64,000 bases of DNA from Cheilinus undulatus (lineage: Eukaryota; Chordata; Actinopteri; Labriformes; Labridae), in the NCBI RefSeq assembly GCF_018320785.1, contig NC_054881.1, forward strand, positions 25,722,775 through 25,786,774, read 5' to 3'. The notes under the pieces were generated by a model, which was not told where the DNA came from, did no database searches, and saw only the letters and a list, made by a program, of their open reading frames with translations. Of the stretch, positions 1 through 12,100 are shown piece by piece (positions within the stretch are counted from its first letter, which is position 1; every line of letters begins with the position of its first letter). Made by a program: the position numbers and the translations under genes.

Positions 1-611
<611 letters not shown>

Positions 612-2725
612 CCTTAAGAGTCCGACTGGACCCTCTAGCCAGTATCGACCCATACCTGAATGTGCTGGCTGTCTCCATCTTTCCCCGCCAGTGCCACCGC
701 GGTCACACATGCTTGCCTGCTTGTCTCGGTACAATGATAGCGACCCCTCTGTTGTTGGCGACCGTCATGAGGCTTTCTGACTGTTTACAGCTTTGGACAT
801 TGGATCCAAACTACAAACCTGACCCCACTTCTCCCGGGCCTGTTCCCTAGTGTTTTTTTGGTTCCTGGCTGGACAGTGTGTTCGCATTTTAGTGTCCTTT
901 TCATTTCCAGATCACTGGGCATCAGTGTGAGTGTGTCTGTGTGTGCGTATGTATCAGTGCATGAGTGTGTTCGCAGTAGACATTTGCCATAACATTTAAA
1001 AATTTGATTCTCTGGATATTTGTCATGTTTGAAGTCTTTGGGGAATTTGGAGTGTGTTGGTGTGCTTTGTTGATGTGGGTAGATCTTTACGAAGTAGGGA
1101 AACACGTTATCCCTATGGACTTGAGAGAGCACTAAGGCATCGAGGAACTAACCAGCCGGTCAGATGTTACTTCTCCAAACAATCAAGTCACTGTTGTACC
1201 TTAACTAGCACATAGTGCATACACGGACACTCATCTGCCATGAGAAATTCAGGCTGACAGGTTTTTGATGTGTACGTGATGTGCAACTGGAGTCGGAAGG
1301 AAGCAGGAGTCATGATTTGCTCTTCAACCTGGCACAAATCCAGCTGACAAGTTATTTATCTTTAGTTTGTTAGACATGACAAGGCCATATGTGAGTTTAT
1401 CTTTTTCTTATTTGTGCCACAAGATCAACCATAGTTCTCATTTTGTTGAATTTGTGATTGGAGATGTATGGTAAAGGGGTAACGTTGCATGTCTACTTCT
1501 TACCTCTCTTTACTGTCCGACACATTATTTTCAAACAAAAGGACATTACTTAGAGGTTAGTAGGTTTGTCGTGCCAACAGCACCAAGCACTAGAAGATGA
1601 ATAACAATTCTGCATAGGCGTGCAAAAGCTTTGACCAGGTTTAAAAACTTAGCAACAGCAGTAGCCCTGGCCAGCACTTTCCACAAGCATCTGACTACCA
1701 GGCTAGTGTAGTTAGGGCACAACGATCGGCTGCTTTCTACGAAGGTGAGATACAGTGGCTTAGGTCGGAAAAGGAAAAAAAATCAGTAAAGCCAATGAGA
1801 TCCCATTAATGCCTTTTTCAGAGGGTAGTATGAATGCATCTTCGAGCGCATGCAATACCCTCTCTAACTTTGTTTTTAATGTGATGTTACCCGTGTCATG
1901 TTAGGATTTCAGACAGCTTTATTCCTGAAATATTTGGTCTGTGCACAATGTCTCTTTATGCAAACAGACTGTATCCATGTGGAGGAAAGCATTTTTTGTT
2001 CAGACTGTGCTGCAAACAATAGCATTCAAGTCGCCGCTCAGGATTGAACAGTAGTGCAGACAAGTTTAATTTCTGCTGTAAAGTGAACTATCCCCCTGTC
2101 TTTCTTCATGCTTTTTATTGAAAGCATTGAATGGCCGTCACTCAGAATTGTATTGTGCAGCTTTTGGTTCCCTTTCCCTCCAATAGTTTCTAGTCTGCTT
2201 TTTAAATCAAGTGTTTTTTGTTAACAATGAGTGATGTTAATAAAAGTACCTATGGTGACATTTACAAAAGGGAAAAATGCCTGCTGGTTGCCTCTGTGCA
2301 TGACCTCTTGGCTTGGGGAGATGTTCTTCTCAGCCAAATGCTGCTTAATGTCATTTTGTTTCCTTATTAAATAAAGGTTTCTTTTATTTGAATACCTCCT
2401 GGTCCGTGCAAACAAACCAGTGTGGGTTTTTCCTCATCAGACATAATGAAATCTACTAATTAAGCAATACACCCTGATTCTTTCTTTTGTTGAGGTGAAC
2501 TTGCTTTTCTCATGCTTCTAAATTGTTTTTCTAATGGCATTAACAGTATTACTGTGCTCTCTTCTCATATTCTAGAAAAGCCTGTCTTTTACTTAAGAAT
2601 TGAAAATTGTGCCTTTTATTTTCTTATACCATTTACATGTGTTAATATTTCCCATGGTTAACACCTGTGCTGGTATTGACCCTTTATGTACAGAACAAGT
2701 AAATAAAATTTACGTCTACTTCTTT
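612..2725 (+). other. crkl: crkl 3'UTR (inferred)
   Basis: About 2.1 kb of non-coding sequence follows the crkl stop codon, with no acceptor-plus-ORF that would suggest another exon. CRKL genes in vertebrates are known for long 3'UTRs. Possible AATAAA hexamers occur at 2239, 2370 and 2702. I chose the last because a GT-rich then T-rich stretch follows it, as expected for a cleavage region. A GT-rich microsatellite-like stretch lies at about 926-972. The UTR end is inferred. Confidence 0.55.
2702..2707 (+). promoter_or_regulatory. Candidate poly(A) signal for crkl
   Basis: AATAAA is followed within about 30-90 bases by 'tctggtgtgtctgtcc' and then a run of about 20 T. This resembles a GU/U-rich downstream element. 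Earlier AATAAA hexamers at 2239 and 2370 could give shorter transcripts. Confidence 0.5.
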
Positions 2726-3133
2726 AAGTCGCCCAGTCTGGTGTGTCTGTCCTCTTGCTGCATGCTGTATGTTTCCTTTTTTTTTTTTTTTTTTTTTCTT
2801 ACCCAGATGGGCGGGTGTGGACGTGTTTGCAGCAGCCGGGCGTCACAGGTTGTGTATCTAGCACAGGACAGTTGGTCCTGCTCTCATTTTTGACAGCTCC
2901 AGTTTTGATTCTGGCTGTGCCCAGGAGAAAGGAAGCAATTAATGAATTTTAATGAAGTGCTAATAAAAGAACATCAGCTGATGTACAGATGGGGAATGGA
3001 AAAGTTTTCAAGGGCAGTCTTTCAGATGGGTTTGTTCTGTTTATTTAGCAGGTAGTAACACAACTATAGCTGCTGCAGGGCATAAAACAGTTCAAAGAAT
3101 TCTGATTCTTATGTCATTTGTAAGCAGATGCTT
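2726..3133. other. Intergenic, T-rich run
   Basis: Spacer between the crkl end and the first Tc1-like element. A poly-T run lies at about 2778-2798. No gene signal is seen. Confidence 0.5.
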
Positions 3134-3998
3134 CAGAGACTATAAAAGTATTCACCCTTTCGGATGTTTCATTTTTTTTATTTTATAAATCCATCACTGT
3201 ATGTACAATATGGCTTTTTTGACAAAAAATGTTAATATTTTAATGTCAAAGTGAAACCAATTTCTAATGCCAGTTAAAGATATGTAAGGTAATGTAAGTG
3301 ATTGCATGAATACTCCCCCCCTCTGGTGAAGAACCCAGGCAACAGTTGTAAGCAGTCTCTCCCATCTCTCAGCTGCTGGAGCCTTTAACTCTTTCTGAGT
3401 AGTCATAGGTGTCTTGGTGGCCTCTGTCAGTAGTCTCCTTTCACAGTCACTCTGTGAGGACAGCCTGATCTAGGCAGATTTATTCATGTGCCATATTCCT
3501 TCCATTTCTTGATGATGAATTCAGCTTGATTGTGGGAGATATTCAGTGCCATTCCCTGACTCATATTTTTCAATAATTTTTTTCTGAGTTGCGTGGAGTG
3601 TTCTTTTGTCTTCTTGGTGTAATTGTAGCCAGGAATACTGGTTAACCAGTGACTGGACCTTCCAGCCACAGGTGTCTTTAAACTACAATCACGTGAGACA
3701 CATTCACTGCGCTCAGGTGATTCACATCTCACTAATTGTGAGACTACTAGCACCAGTCGGCTAGATCTCTGCTGAATTAGGTCAGTCACTTTAAAAGGGG
3801 TAAATATTTATCAAATCAATTCTTCTACATTCTTTTTTTTAATATTACTTCATATGAATTTGTTTTAACTTTGACACTAAAGAGGGGTTTTGTGAAATAA
3901 AAATGTCAATAAAGTTGAAATATTTTGGCCATTATTGATTTATAAAATCTGTAAAAGGGTAAAACATCCAAGGGGGTTAATACTTTTAACAGCCACTG
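3134..3998 (-). mobile_element. Tc1-like transposon, internally deleted, copy 1
   Basis: The ends read 'ctataaaagtattcaccc' on the left and 'taatacttttaacagccactg' (reverse-complementary in type) on the right. These are the same inverted ends as the longer copy at 49711-51075, and the subterminal 'gtcaaagtgaaa' motif is also shared. The minus strand at 3484-3789 keeps an open frame with KTKEHSTQLRKKLLKNM, which resembles the N-terminal helix-turn-helix of Tc1 transposases. The DDE catalytic region is missing, so this copy is non-autonomous. The left flank is not TA. Confidence 0.75.
3484..3789 (-). pseudogene. Tc1-like transposase N-terminal remnant
   Basis: A 101-residue open frame contains KTKEHSTQLRKKLLKNM and ends in [10 protein letters not shown]. 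It is a relic of the DNA-binding domain, and no catalytic triad follows. It is the only part of this transposon that still reads open. It is not a host gene. Confidence 0.65.
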
Positions 3999-5589
3999 TA
4001 AATTGGATGATTTCAAGCATTTATATTGACCTTCATCTGGAACTGTATGAAATAATGTGTAAATCTGTCGGTTAGATCAGTTGTTCCCAACCATTTTTTC
4101 CTTGGAGATGCCATCTCCCACTTGCATCTATGAAAAACTAAAATGGTATAATGCTATAAAAAATGTATATACATTTTAATTATTGTGTTGATGAAAACCA
4201 AAACCGAATAGTCCTACATTCACTTGGGTCACCAAAAGGCATTTGAACAATATGTACACATCATTATGAAAACCTGCATGCATGCATTTACAGCGTATAC
4301 GGCATTATTTCTCGTTGCATGTAGCATGTATCATTCTCTGGAGAGTCTGCAGCTGCTCACTAGATAATATAGTAGCATGGAAATACAGAATCAGAGATAA
4401 TTAATTCTCCAGAGGGAAATTTGGTATACTTGCTTTTCCACCACAATATCTCAAGATGTAGGGTTTCGCATGTAGTGCTCATATTGACACACCACACCAG
4501 ATCTAATTCTGCATTGTAAAAGTGAAAACAAAAATAACCAACTTCTTCAGTTTTCAACCTCAGCTTTCTTGTTCCTCTCTCTGCATCCAAGCATAATGTT
4601 AACACCAGATGAAACAAGTCATTGACTAAAAAAAATCAACAAGAGTGCCAGACATGTTTGGAAACTATTACGTGATTAGCAGAACTGTATTGAGTTCACT
4701 CTCAATGCTGGTCGTTTATGTGTGTGTTTATGTGTGTGTCCCTGGTTAAACTGCCATTAAAGCCAGTCGATGTGTTCCTCTGGGCTGTGATAGGCCATGG
4801 CCGCAGTGAGAATGACCATAATGAATCAAACTCGGTCTAAATCTGACCTCTCCTTAGGGCACTCTGTGTGTAAATGGATGTGTAGGGTGGTCGATGAAGA
4901 CCCACCTACAGTCCATTACCACCACTGCCCTTATCTGTGATGGAAGCTGCATTGGTGTAGACTTTTTGTCCAGAAGTGTGAGACAGGGATTCACAGTCAG
5001 TCTTTGCCACCAAAAGCTTTAAAGATAAGTTGTTTAATAGCTTATAAAAGGAATACAATTTCAGTTTTTTAAGGACTAAAATAGAGCTTTGTCACTGACA
5101 CCTTTTTTAACTGCTTTATCAGGGACATTAAATCATGTTTCAAATACTGAATGCTAGTTTGTAAAAACCCATGCCTCTGATACATGAACCTGCAAGTTTG
5201 TGCTTCTGTAGCCAGAATGAAACCACTGTCACTATTTTTGAACATGCTGAGCTTTCACTAACTGTAAGGAACTGTAACAGCTCTTATGTACGGTAAAACT
5301 TACCTCATTACTGTTTATCGATACTACACCAATAAGCATCAAGTTAACATGTTTACATCAGTGTACATTCAGCTGAATGGTGCCTTTTAAGGTTTGCATT
5401 GTTGGAAACTGTTGATGTGTTTAGAGACCCCTTGAGTTTTATAAGTGAGTTTTTGATGAAGAAGTCTTGCTGCACATTATGCTTTATGCTTTCTCATATG
5501 GTATGTTTTAAACTACAGATGCACTGTGAAAATTACAGCTGATTTCAATGATTGAAATAGAAATTTATCTTTTTTGCATTACTTCTTTT
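3999..5589. other. Intergenic, no gene seen
   Basis: AT-rich spacer. A stretch at about 4079-4135 ('gttcccaacca' followed by 'ttggagatgcc') resembles the end of a hAT-type repeat, at low confidence. Nothing else is recognisable. Confidence 0.4.
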
Positions 5590-6168
5590 TCGGGACTCAC
5601 ACTGTCATTCAGTTTATGAGGACGGCTTTATCTAGGCAGATATATTCATGCAACATATTCCTTCCATTTCTTGATGATGGATTCAACTTAACTCTGGGAG
5701 ATGTCCACTGCCTTTTTGTATCCATTCCCTGACTTATATTTTTCAATAACCTTTTCTTTGAGTTGCTTTGAGTGTTCTTTTGTCTTCATGGGGTAATGGT
5801 ACCCAGGAATAACCAGTGACGGGACCTTCCAGACACAGTTGTCTTTATACTACAGTCTCTTGAGAAACATTCACTGCACTCAGGTGATCCCCATTTTACC
5901 AATTGTGAGACTACTAGCACCAGTTGGCTGGATCTCTGTTGAATAACATCAGCCACTTTAAAGGGGGTAAATATTTATGCAAACATTCCTTTTACCTTAT
6001 TTGTGTTTAATTGGCATTGCTTTGTAGAAATTTGTTTTAACTTTTACGTTAAAGCAGGTTTTTTGTGTTACTTGTGTTTGTCCAAAAAGGCTTATTGTAT
6101 AGGCTGATTAATTTATGATATCAATGAAAGCATAAAACAAGGAATGAATACTTCTTAAAGGCACAGTG
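5590..6168 (-). mobile_element. Tc1-like transposon fragment, copy 2
   Basis: Nearly the same sequence as 3420-3998: the shared 'attccttccatttcttgatgatg' type block (split here), 'gagtgttcttttgtcttc', 'gtgagactactagcaccagt' and a terminal 'gaatacttcttaaaggcac'. It retains only the 5' half of the element in minus orientation. All frames are broken. Confidence 0.7.
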
Positions 6169-7734
6169 CAACCACGGTGTAGATTCTATCCAGATGTATA
6201 AAACAGGTTCAATAGCTGGATAGAGGAAGGTTCACTTGCTATTTTGAAGTTATTGACCAAGACTATATTTAGTAAGGATACATTTGATAATATCTGTATT
6301 AATGCTTTAAATATTACATATTACATACAGAATTTCTTCCAATTGTCCCTCATTTAAAAGCAAATCAAAGATTATCACTTGCCTAGCCTGCTTCCCTCCA
6401 TTTTTTTTTATTTTTTAAATTTTCAGCTTCCTCTATCATGTCCCCTTTTTGTCTTTTCACTTCTTTGAATGTCTCCATGGTGAATACCAATAAAAGAAGG
6501 ATATCCAAAGATTTTTTTTTCCTTGGGGGGCTCTTTTCCAGTGAGCTTTACATACCATATACAGAGTTGGAAAGCGCTGAATCCATGAGCATAGTGCATT
6601 CAGGGTGCTGAATGGAAATGGGGGAAGGGGTCGCAACTTTGTCCCTAATATAAGTCAGGGAACTATCAGAATGATTTTGAAGCAATTGATTCAAAGTAAA
6701 ATAGATGTACATTTTTGCTTAAACATTTCTTAAATGCCTCCTGCCTTTATATCATAGAGGTACTGAGCAGAAAGCGACTGCTGGTTTAAGCTTTTACTAA
6801 CTACACAGTGCCCTACAGTGTTGAAATTACACATCCTGCACGCTAATTGACCCCATCTGTGTCCCATAATTCATTTTACAGCGAGGTGAGAGGAATCCAG
6901 GATGAGTTATGTGGGTGACCCACATGACCTGTGCTACCTCAGGAAATGCTGCAGGTTAAAACGACCATCCTGTGATCTGAAAGTCACACTTTGAATGCTC
7001 TGCAGTCATAATGTCTTACACTGTTTTATTCTGTAAAAACAGTGAATGAAATGTCATTAGCTCTTGGTTTCATACCACTCATGACTTTGCCTCTTTATAT
7101 ATATTTTTACAGCAATATTAAAGTAGTGTATTACACAAAATCACGTCATTTGATGTGCTCTAGAAAATTCCTTTGCAGTATGCGCTCCCTGAAGCTTTAT
7201 AAATGTCCCAGATATGGCTTCCCTCTCTCTCGTAAAACATTTACAGCACAGACGTTCCTGCCTTCTGCTGGGGAAACTATGCCAGACTGTGATGGTAATT
7301 CCACACTCGCTGTCTGTCATGGCTTTATCAGGTCAGACTCTCTGCTCGGGGACAGTCTCTCAAAGCTCCAGCACTCTCATTCTTTCTTGCCCCTAAATGT
7401 GTTGTGTAATGTTAATGCTCAAAATATCTAATCGAGCTAATGCAAACAGCTTCTGTTATTATGGCAAATAGATGTGCTCTGTGTAGAGTGAAGTATGGCA
7501 ATGGATTATGAGAGCAGATGGGTCATAATAATAGATGGTAGCACGTGTATTTTGTGTAGCCTTGCTTTCAGCATGTTGATGTGTAAATCTTTTGCCCTAA
7601 TTTTTACCAAAAAGCATTGAAAGTTTTCTTTGTACACACCATAACTGCATGAAAATGATTGAAACTGGCTTTGATGACTTATCTACTTCAATAGTAAACT
7701 ACACATAGAGATTAGCTAGTGGTATATTAATGGA
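6169..7734. other. Intergenic, no gene seen
   Basis: AT-rich spacer. A 129-residue open frame at 7042-7431 (+) has no recognisable domain and no splice context, so I treat it as chance. No repeat family is recognised. Confidence 0.4.
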
Positions 7735-8225
7735 TTGAGGTCTGGGCTTGACTCAGCCACTCCTAAACATTCACCTTGTCGTCTTTAAACCATTTCTGTG
7801 TAGCTTTTGCTGTATGTTTTCAGTCATTATCTTACTGGGAAACAAATCTTCTCCTGAGCTGTAGTTCCCCTGCAGACTAAATAAGATTCTCCTCCATGAT
7901 TTTCCTATATTTTGCTGCATTCATTTTAACCTTTACCTTTACAAACCTTCCAGGGCTGGCTGCTGAGAAGCATCCCCACAGGATGATGATAGCACCACCA
8001 TGCTTCACAGTGGGGATGAGTTTGTGGTGATGTGCAGTATTTGGTGTGCGTCAAACATAGCTTGTGTGATGGCCAAAAAGCACCATTTCGGTCTCATCAT
8101 ACCAAAGAACTTTGTTCCAGTTGACCATGGAGTCTCCCACATGCCTTTCGGCAAACTCTAGTCAGGATTTGATGAGTTTTCTTCACCAGCGGCTGTCTTT
8201 CAAGGCACTGGTTTTTAGCTCAGTT
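7735..8225 (-). mobile_element. Tc1-like transposase fragment, minus orientation
   Basis: Bases such as 'gcatccccacaggatgatga', 'caccaccatgcttcacagtg' and 'gtctcccacatgcctttcgg' are the antisense of a very common fish Tc1-like transposase. The part corresponding to the DDE region and the 'LNPIE'-type stretch is included near 7740-7780 (gtctgggcttgactcagcca). No open frame survives and neither terminal repeat is seen, so it is a dead internal fragment. Confidence 0.7.
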
Positions 8226-8984
8226 AGCAGATATGCCTTGGGTAGGCTACAAAGATTAGCACTGGTGAGGTCGCGTGCTGCTGTAACTCACCTACCAAAC
8301 AGAACACCCAGACTTATTTTCCAATCCCAGACATTGTTTATTCCAAATTATTGTGATAAAACTAAACACAAATATACAATTCTTTCCATTTTTGATGCAG
8401 GTACTGATTTCAATGTGATGTTACTCAACTAATATAAAGATAGCCTTTGCATTTTTCACAGTCTGATGCTGTATAAAAGCACACTCTTCTTTTATTGCAT
8501 GTAGCAGTTCTAAGCTGTTTCAGCTGTAAAATATGAAGTAGAAATCAATAAAAGATGAAAGCCTTTGTTAGCTTAATATTATACTCCAGTCTTATTAAAG
8601 GTCTGGAACTATATGGTATTTTTCATCACACCTGCAGATTTAATATCACAATTATTTCCCATTGGACTGGATATATCACAGTGTATACAGTGTATTGTGT
8701 CTCAAAACACATACTTCATATAATTAAACACACAGCTGTGCAGATATAAAAAAGCAGAATGTGTTCACTTCATATGAAATGACATTTTTGTCCTCAGAAC
8801 TGACAAAATAAGTGAGTCCTCCACATCCAGTACAACCTGTCAGATGTATACTTTGTACACAACTATACACTTTAACACAAACTACTGGCCTCCTTGTCAG
8901 TCATTGCTGGTCCATTTTGTTTAACGCCACACTCCAATGCTGAGGTAGACTCATCTTTCATCCATGACTCAACTCTGCAAAAGG
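8226..8984 (-). other. tbx16 3'UTR and spacer (inferred)
   Basis: Non-coding sequence downstream of the T-box stop codon. A reverse AATAAA (plus TTTATT) at 8491-8496 would give a 3'UTR of about 500 bases. No other feature is recognised. Confidence 0.4.
8491..8496 (-). promoter_or_regulatory. Candidate poly(A) signal for tbx16
   Basis: AATAAA on the minus strand, about 490 bases past the stop codon. Other AT-rich hexamers occur nearby, so usage is unproven. Confidence 0.35.
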
Positions 8985-9180
8985 TCACCAGCAGGAGTAG
9001 GAGAAGAGTGGGTACTGGCTCCAGTCTGCAGCATGGTTGTGATGGTGAGGATGGTTGTAGTAGCCATGTTGTTGGGCGTTGTGTTCAGCTATGGTGAGTG
9101 GATGGGGTGGGGGGTGGGCGGGGGATTGTGCTACATCTATGTCGTGGGAGGGCAGTGGATATCTGCTGTACTCAAATGAT
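8985..9180 (-). CDS. tbx16: tbx16 exon 9 (C terminus and stop)
   Basis: Acceptor cttttacag. It encodes [16 protein letters not shown], a Pro-rich run, a His-rich stretch ([13 protein letters not shown]), and [13 protein letters not shown] before TGA at 8985-8987. The aromatic tail is the class-specific ending I recall for Tbx16/VegT. Confidence 0.88.
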
Positions 9181-12100
9181 CTGTAAAAGAGAAAGTGATG
9201 TTATGGTTAATGTTTCATCATGCTTAGAGCCAGTGATGATCTACTAGCAGACATGGAGTCTGAAAGGTTATTAATGTTTAAAGTGCATGGAATGGAAACC
9301 CTCCCTTGTTTTCTCTTGTCATGTTTAGATTTTTCCAGCATTATTGCTTCATTCTTTGTTGGATAAACATGTTTTTATATATTATTTTATACAAGAATCA
9401 TTTGATTTGCTTTATTAGATCCCATACCTGTATGGCTGGTATGGTACTGAAGCAGGCACCATCTGTTCTTCACAGCTGTAGTCATTCTCGTGCAGCTCCA
9501 GGGGCTCAGCATGGAGACTTTCACAAGGGTCCTGCTCCAGAGCCCAGCCTGTAAGGTCGCCCCCCTTCACTGACTGCTGGGAGGCTGCCTGGTTCTTCTC
9601 TGCATGCTCTGACTGAGAGGTGGAGGGCATCCTCTGCAGGCCTGACAGGGAAATACAGTGTTCAATAACGAGGAGCGCAAAAAGACAGTCATGCTGATCT
9701 GAAGGGAGGCTAAATCGCGCTTCCCATATTTTTTTCCTGTAAAGGAAATGAATGTCATGCAAGCTGTTTGACTAAAATGAGACATAACTTACTTTGAGGA
9801 CTGTTGCAAAGAGCTTTCTTTTCCAGTGTGGCTCTCTTTGCAGGAGGACTTCCATTTGACCGACATCTATAAGGGGAAAAAGTACATATAGAGCATTTAA
9901 TAGATATGTTAAGTTATGTACCATATTTACTTGCCAAAGAATTGATTAGAGCTCATCAGGTTGGTGCCACTGTAATGTTAATATCGCAGTGTTATTTTCT
10001 ACCTATTTTTTTAACCTCTGTTAACCTGTTTTTCCACTTTCAAATCCATTTTCCCCTTTTAATCCTATTTCACCACCTTTTCTGCCCATTTGCCTATTTT
10101 GACAATTTTTTTGCCACTTTTTGAAACCTATTTCACCACCATTTCTGTCCATTTTTGCCACTTCATGGCTATTTTTCCAATTAGGAATTAAAATTCACCA
10201 CCATTTCTGCCTGTTTTTGCCAGTTTTAATTAATGTTGCCACTTTCCGCCTATTGTTGCCTCTGTTGACCAATTTGTCCCACCATTTACCAATTTTCCCC
10301 CCTTTCTATGATCATTTTTGCACATTTCAACCTGCTTGATTTTGCCTTTTTTATGCTCATTTCTGCCAATTTACACCCTTTCTTTTTTGCCTCTGTTAAC
10401 CCATTTTTGCTACTTTAAAACAATTTTTTACATTTTAAACATTTTGCACATTTTACACATTATGCCACAATTAACTCATTCTAATTCTGTTTTGAGAAAA
10501 AAAGTAGACAATGTAGTGAATAAAAGCAGAGACTGTGTTTTTTGCAAGAGAAACATATTTGCACTAATTGTATGGAGTGTTAAGCTACATTGTAGCTATA
10601 AGTTGCATTAGATTGAAGTGGTTAAATACTAGCATAAGTAGTGGTAGGTTATGTGTTATCAAATGTAAGATTCTTTTGAAAATCTTGTTGTCCATCCAAA
10701 TTTTGCCCTAACTGTATTTAAAGTCGCTGATCAGTCTGGAGGGGGAATCATTCTGTCAGATTTCCTATACTTTTACAATGTGCTTTTCAAGAAAGATAAC
10801 ATTTTGATTACACACTTTTAGCTCCTGCCAGAGACCTGAACTTTTGTTTTGGAATGCATTTTTAGTTTCTCCCAATCCTTTTGGATAACTACAGCCTGAG
10901 TATAATAAAACCTAAGCCTTGTCTTTGAACAGAAATTGTTTTTCACCAAAAATAAAGATGTACGAGGACAATAGACTTATTTTACGGTACAACTCAATAA
11001 AAGTATGATTTCATCACTTTTGGACGTCATTTTCAGAAAAAAACATTTTAAAGTTCTAAAGGTGGCTGCTAGAAGGCAACAATGTAAACAACACAACCCT
11101 ACAAGACATACCAAAAAATTCTGTGAACATTCTATGAAATGTTTTTGAAATTATGTTCATTTTTAAAATTTCTAGAATTCCAATAAAAATTTCAAGCTGA
11201 TTCCCCAAAATTTCAAAGCAAGTTTTTAATCAAATCCCCATATATTCACAAAGAGGTTCCCCCCAAAAAATCCATGACAATTCAGAAAAATTTAAAGGAC
11301 ATGTACCATCCAAATTCCCAATTAAATTCTCAATTATTCACAATTTCCCCGAATTCCCATGAAAGTACCTAAAAATATCTCTGCTGTGGTCAGGTATCTT
11401 GAAAATAAGAACTGAACTGAAAATATGAGCTCATTAAAATACTTAAATTCATACCTTTTGCTGTGGGAGTGAGTGCCTCCCTCCCTAAATCCCTTAGCGA
11501 ATGGGTTGTGGTCGATCTTCAATTTAGTGATCTAAAAAAGAGAAAGGAAATAGGGATCAATATTAAATATTTGTTACATTTTCTTATTTCAATCAAACAA
11601 GATCATGGTTTAAATATTGATAATCAAGTAAAAACCTTTTGGTTTTGGTAGGCCGTGACTGCAGTGAAGGTGGTCTCTGGGAAGGAGAAGGTCTGAAACG
11701 GGCCCCAGCGGATGGTGTAAGGACTGTCTGCCTGGGCGATGTGAAATCTGGGGTAGTAGCGATGCATGGAGTGCAGGATGATCTGGTTGGTAAAAAGAGT
11801 AGATTTAATAAAAAACATTCAGTAAAACTAAAAATAAACTGAGCTTGGCATTAGTCTCTGCATTATTACGGTGTCTTACATGGCCGTACTGGTCCAAGGT
11901 GTTGTTGGTGAGCTTCATTTTGAGAAAAGACAAGGACTGCTTCATCCAGTGGCTTCCTGGAGCTGGAGAGTCTGGGTGCATGAAAGTCCGACATGGGGGC
12001 TGTGGTTCGGCCTTTCCTGCAATCTCCCACTGATCCTTCTTCCACTGCAGAGAAATTCCAGATAAAGATTATCAAACTGAGGACTTAAGGACATTTCTGA

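Noticed and set aside
7042..7431. 129-codon open frame (+)
   Set aside because: No domain, no splice context, ordinary AT-rich spacer composition.
10121..10611. Two open frames rich in F, L and H (+)
   Set aside because: They run through a degenerate pyrimidine-rich array within a tbx16 intron and have no domain.
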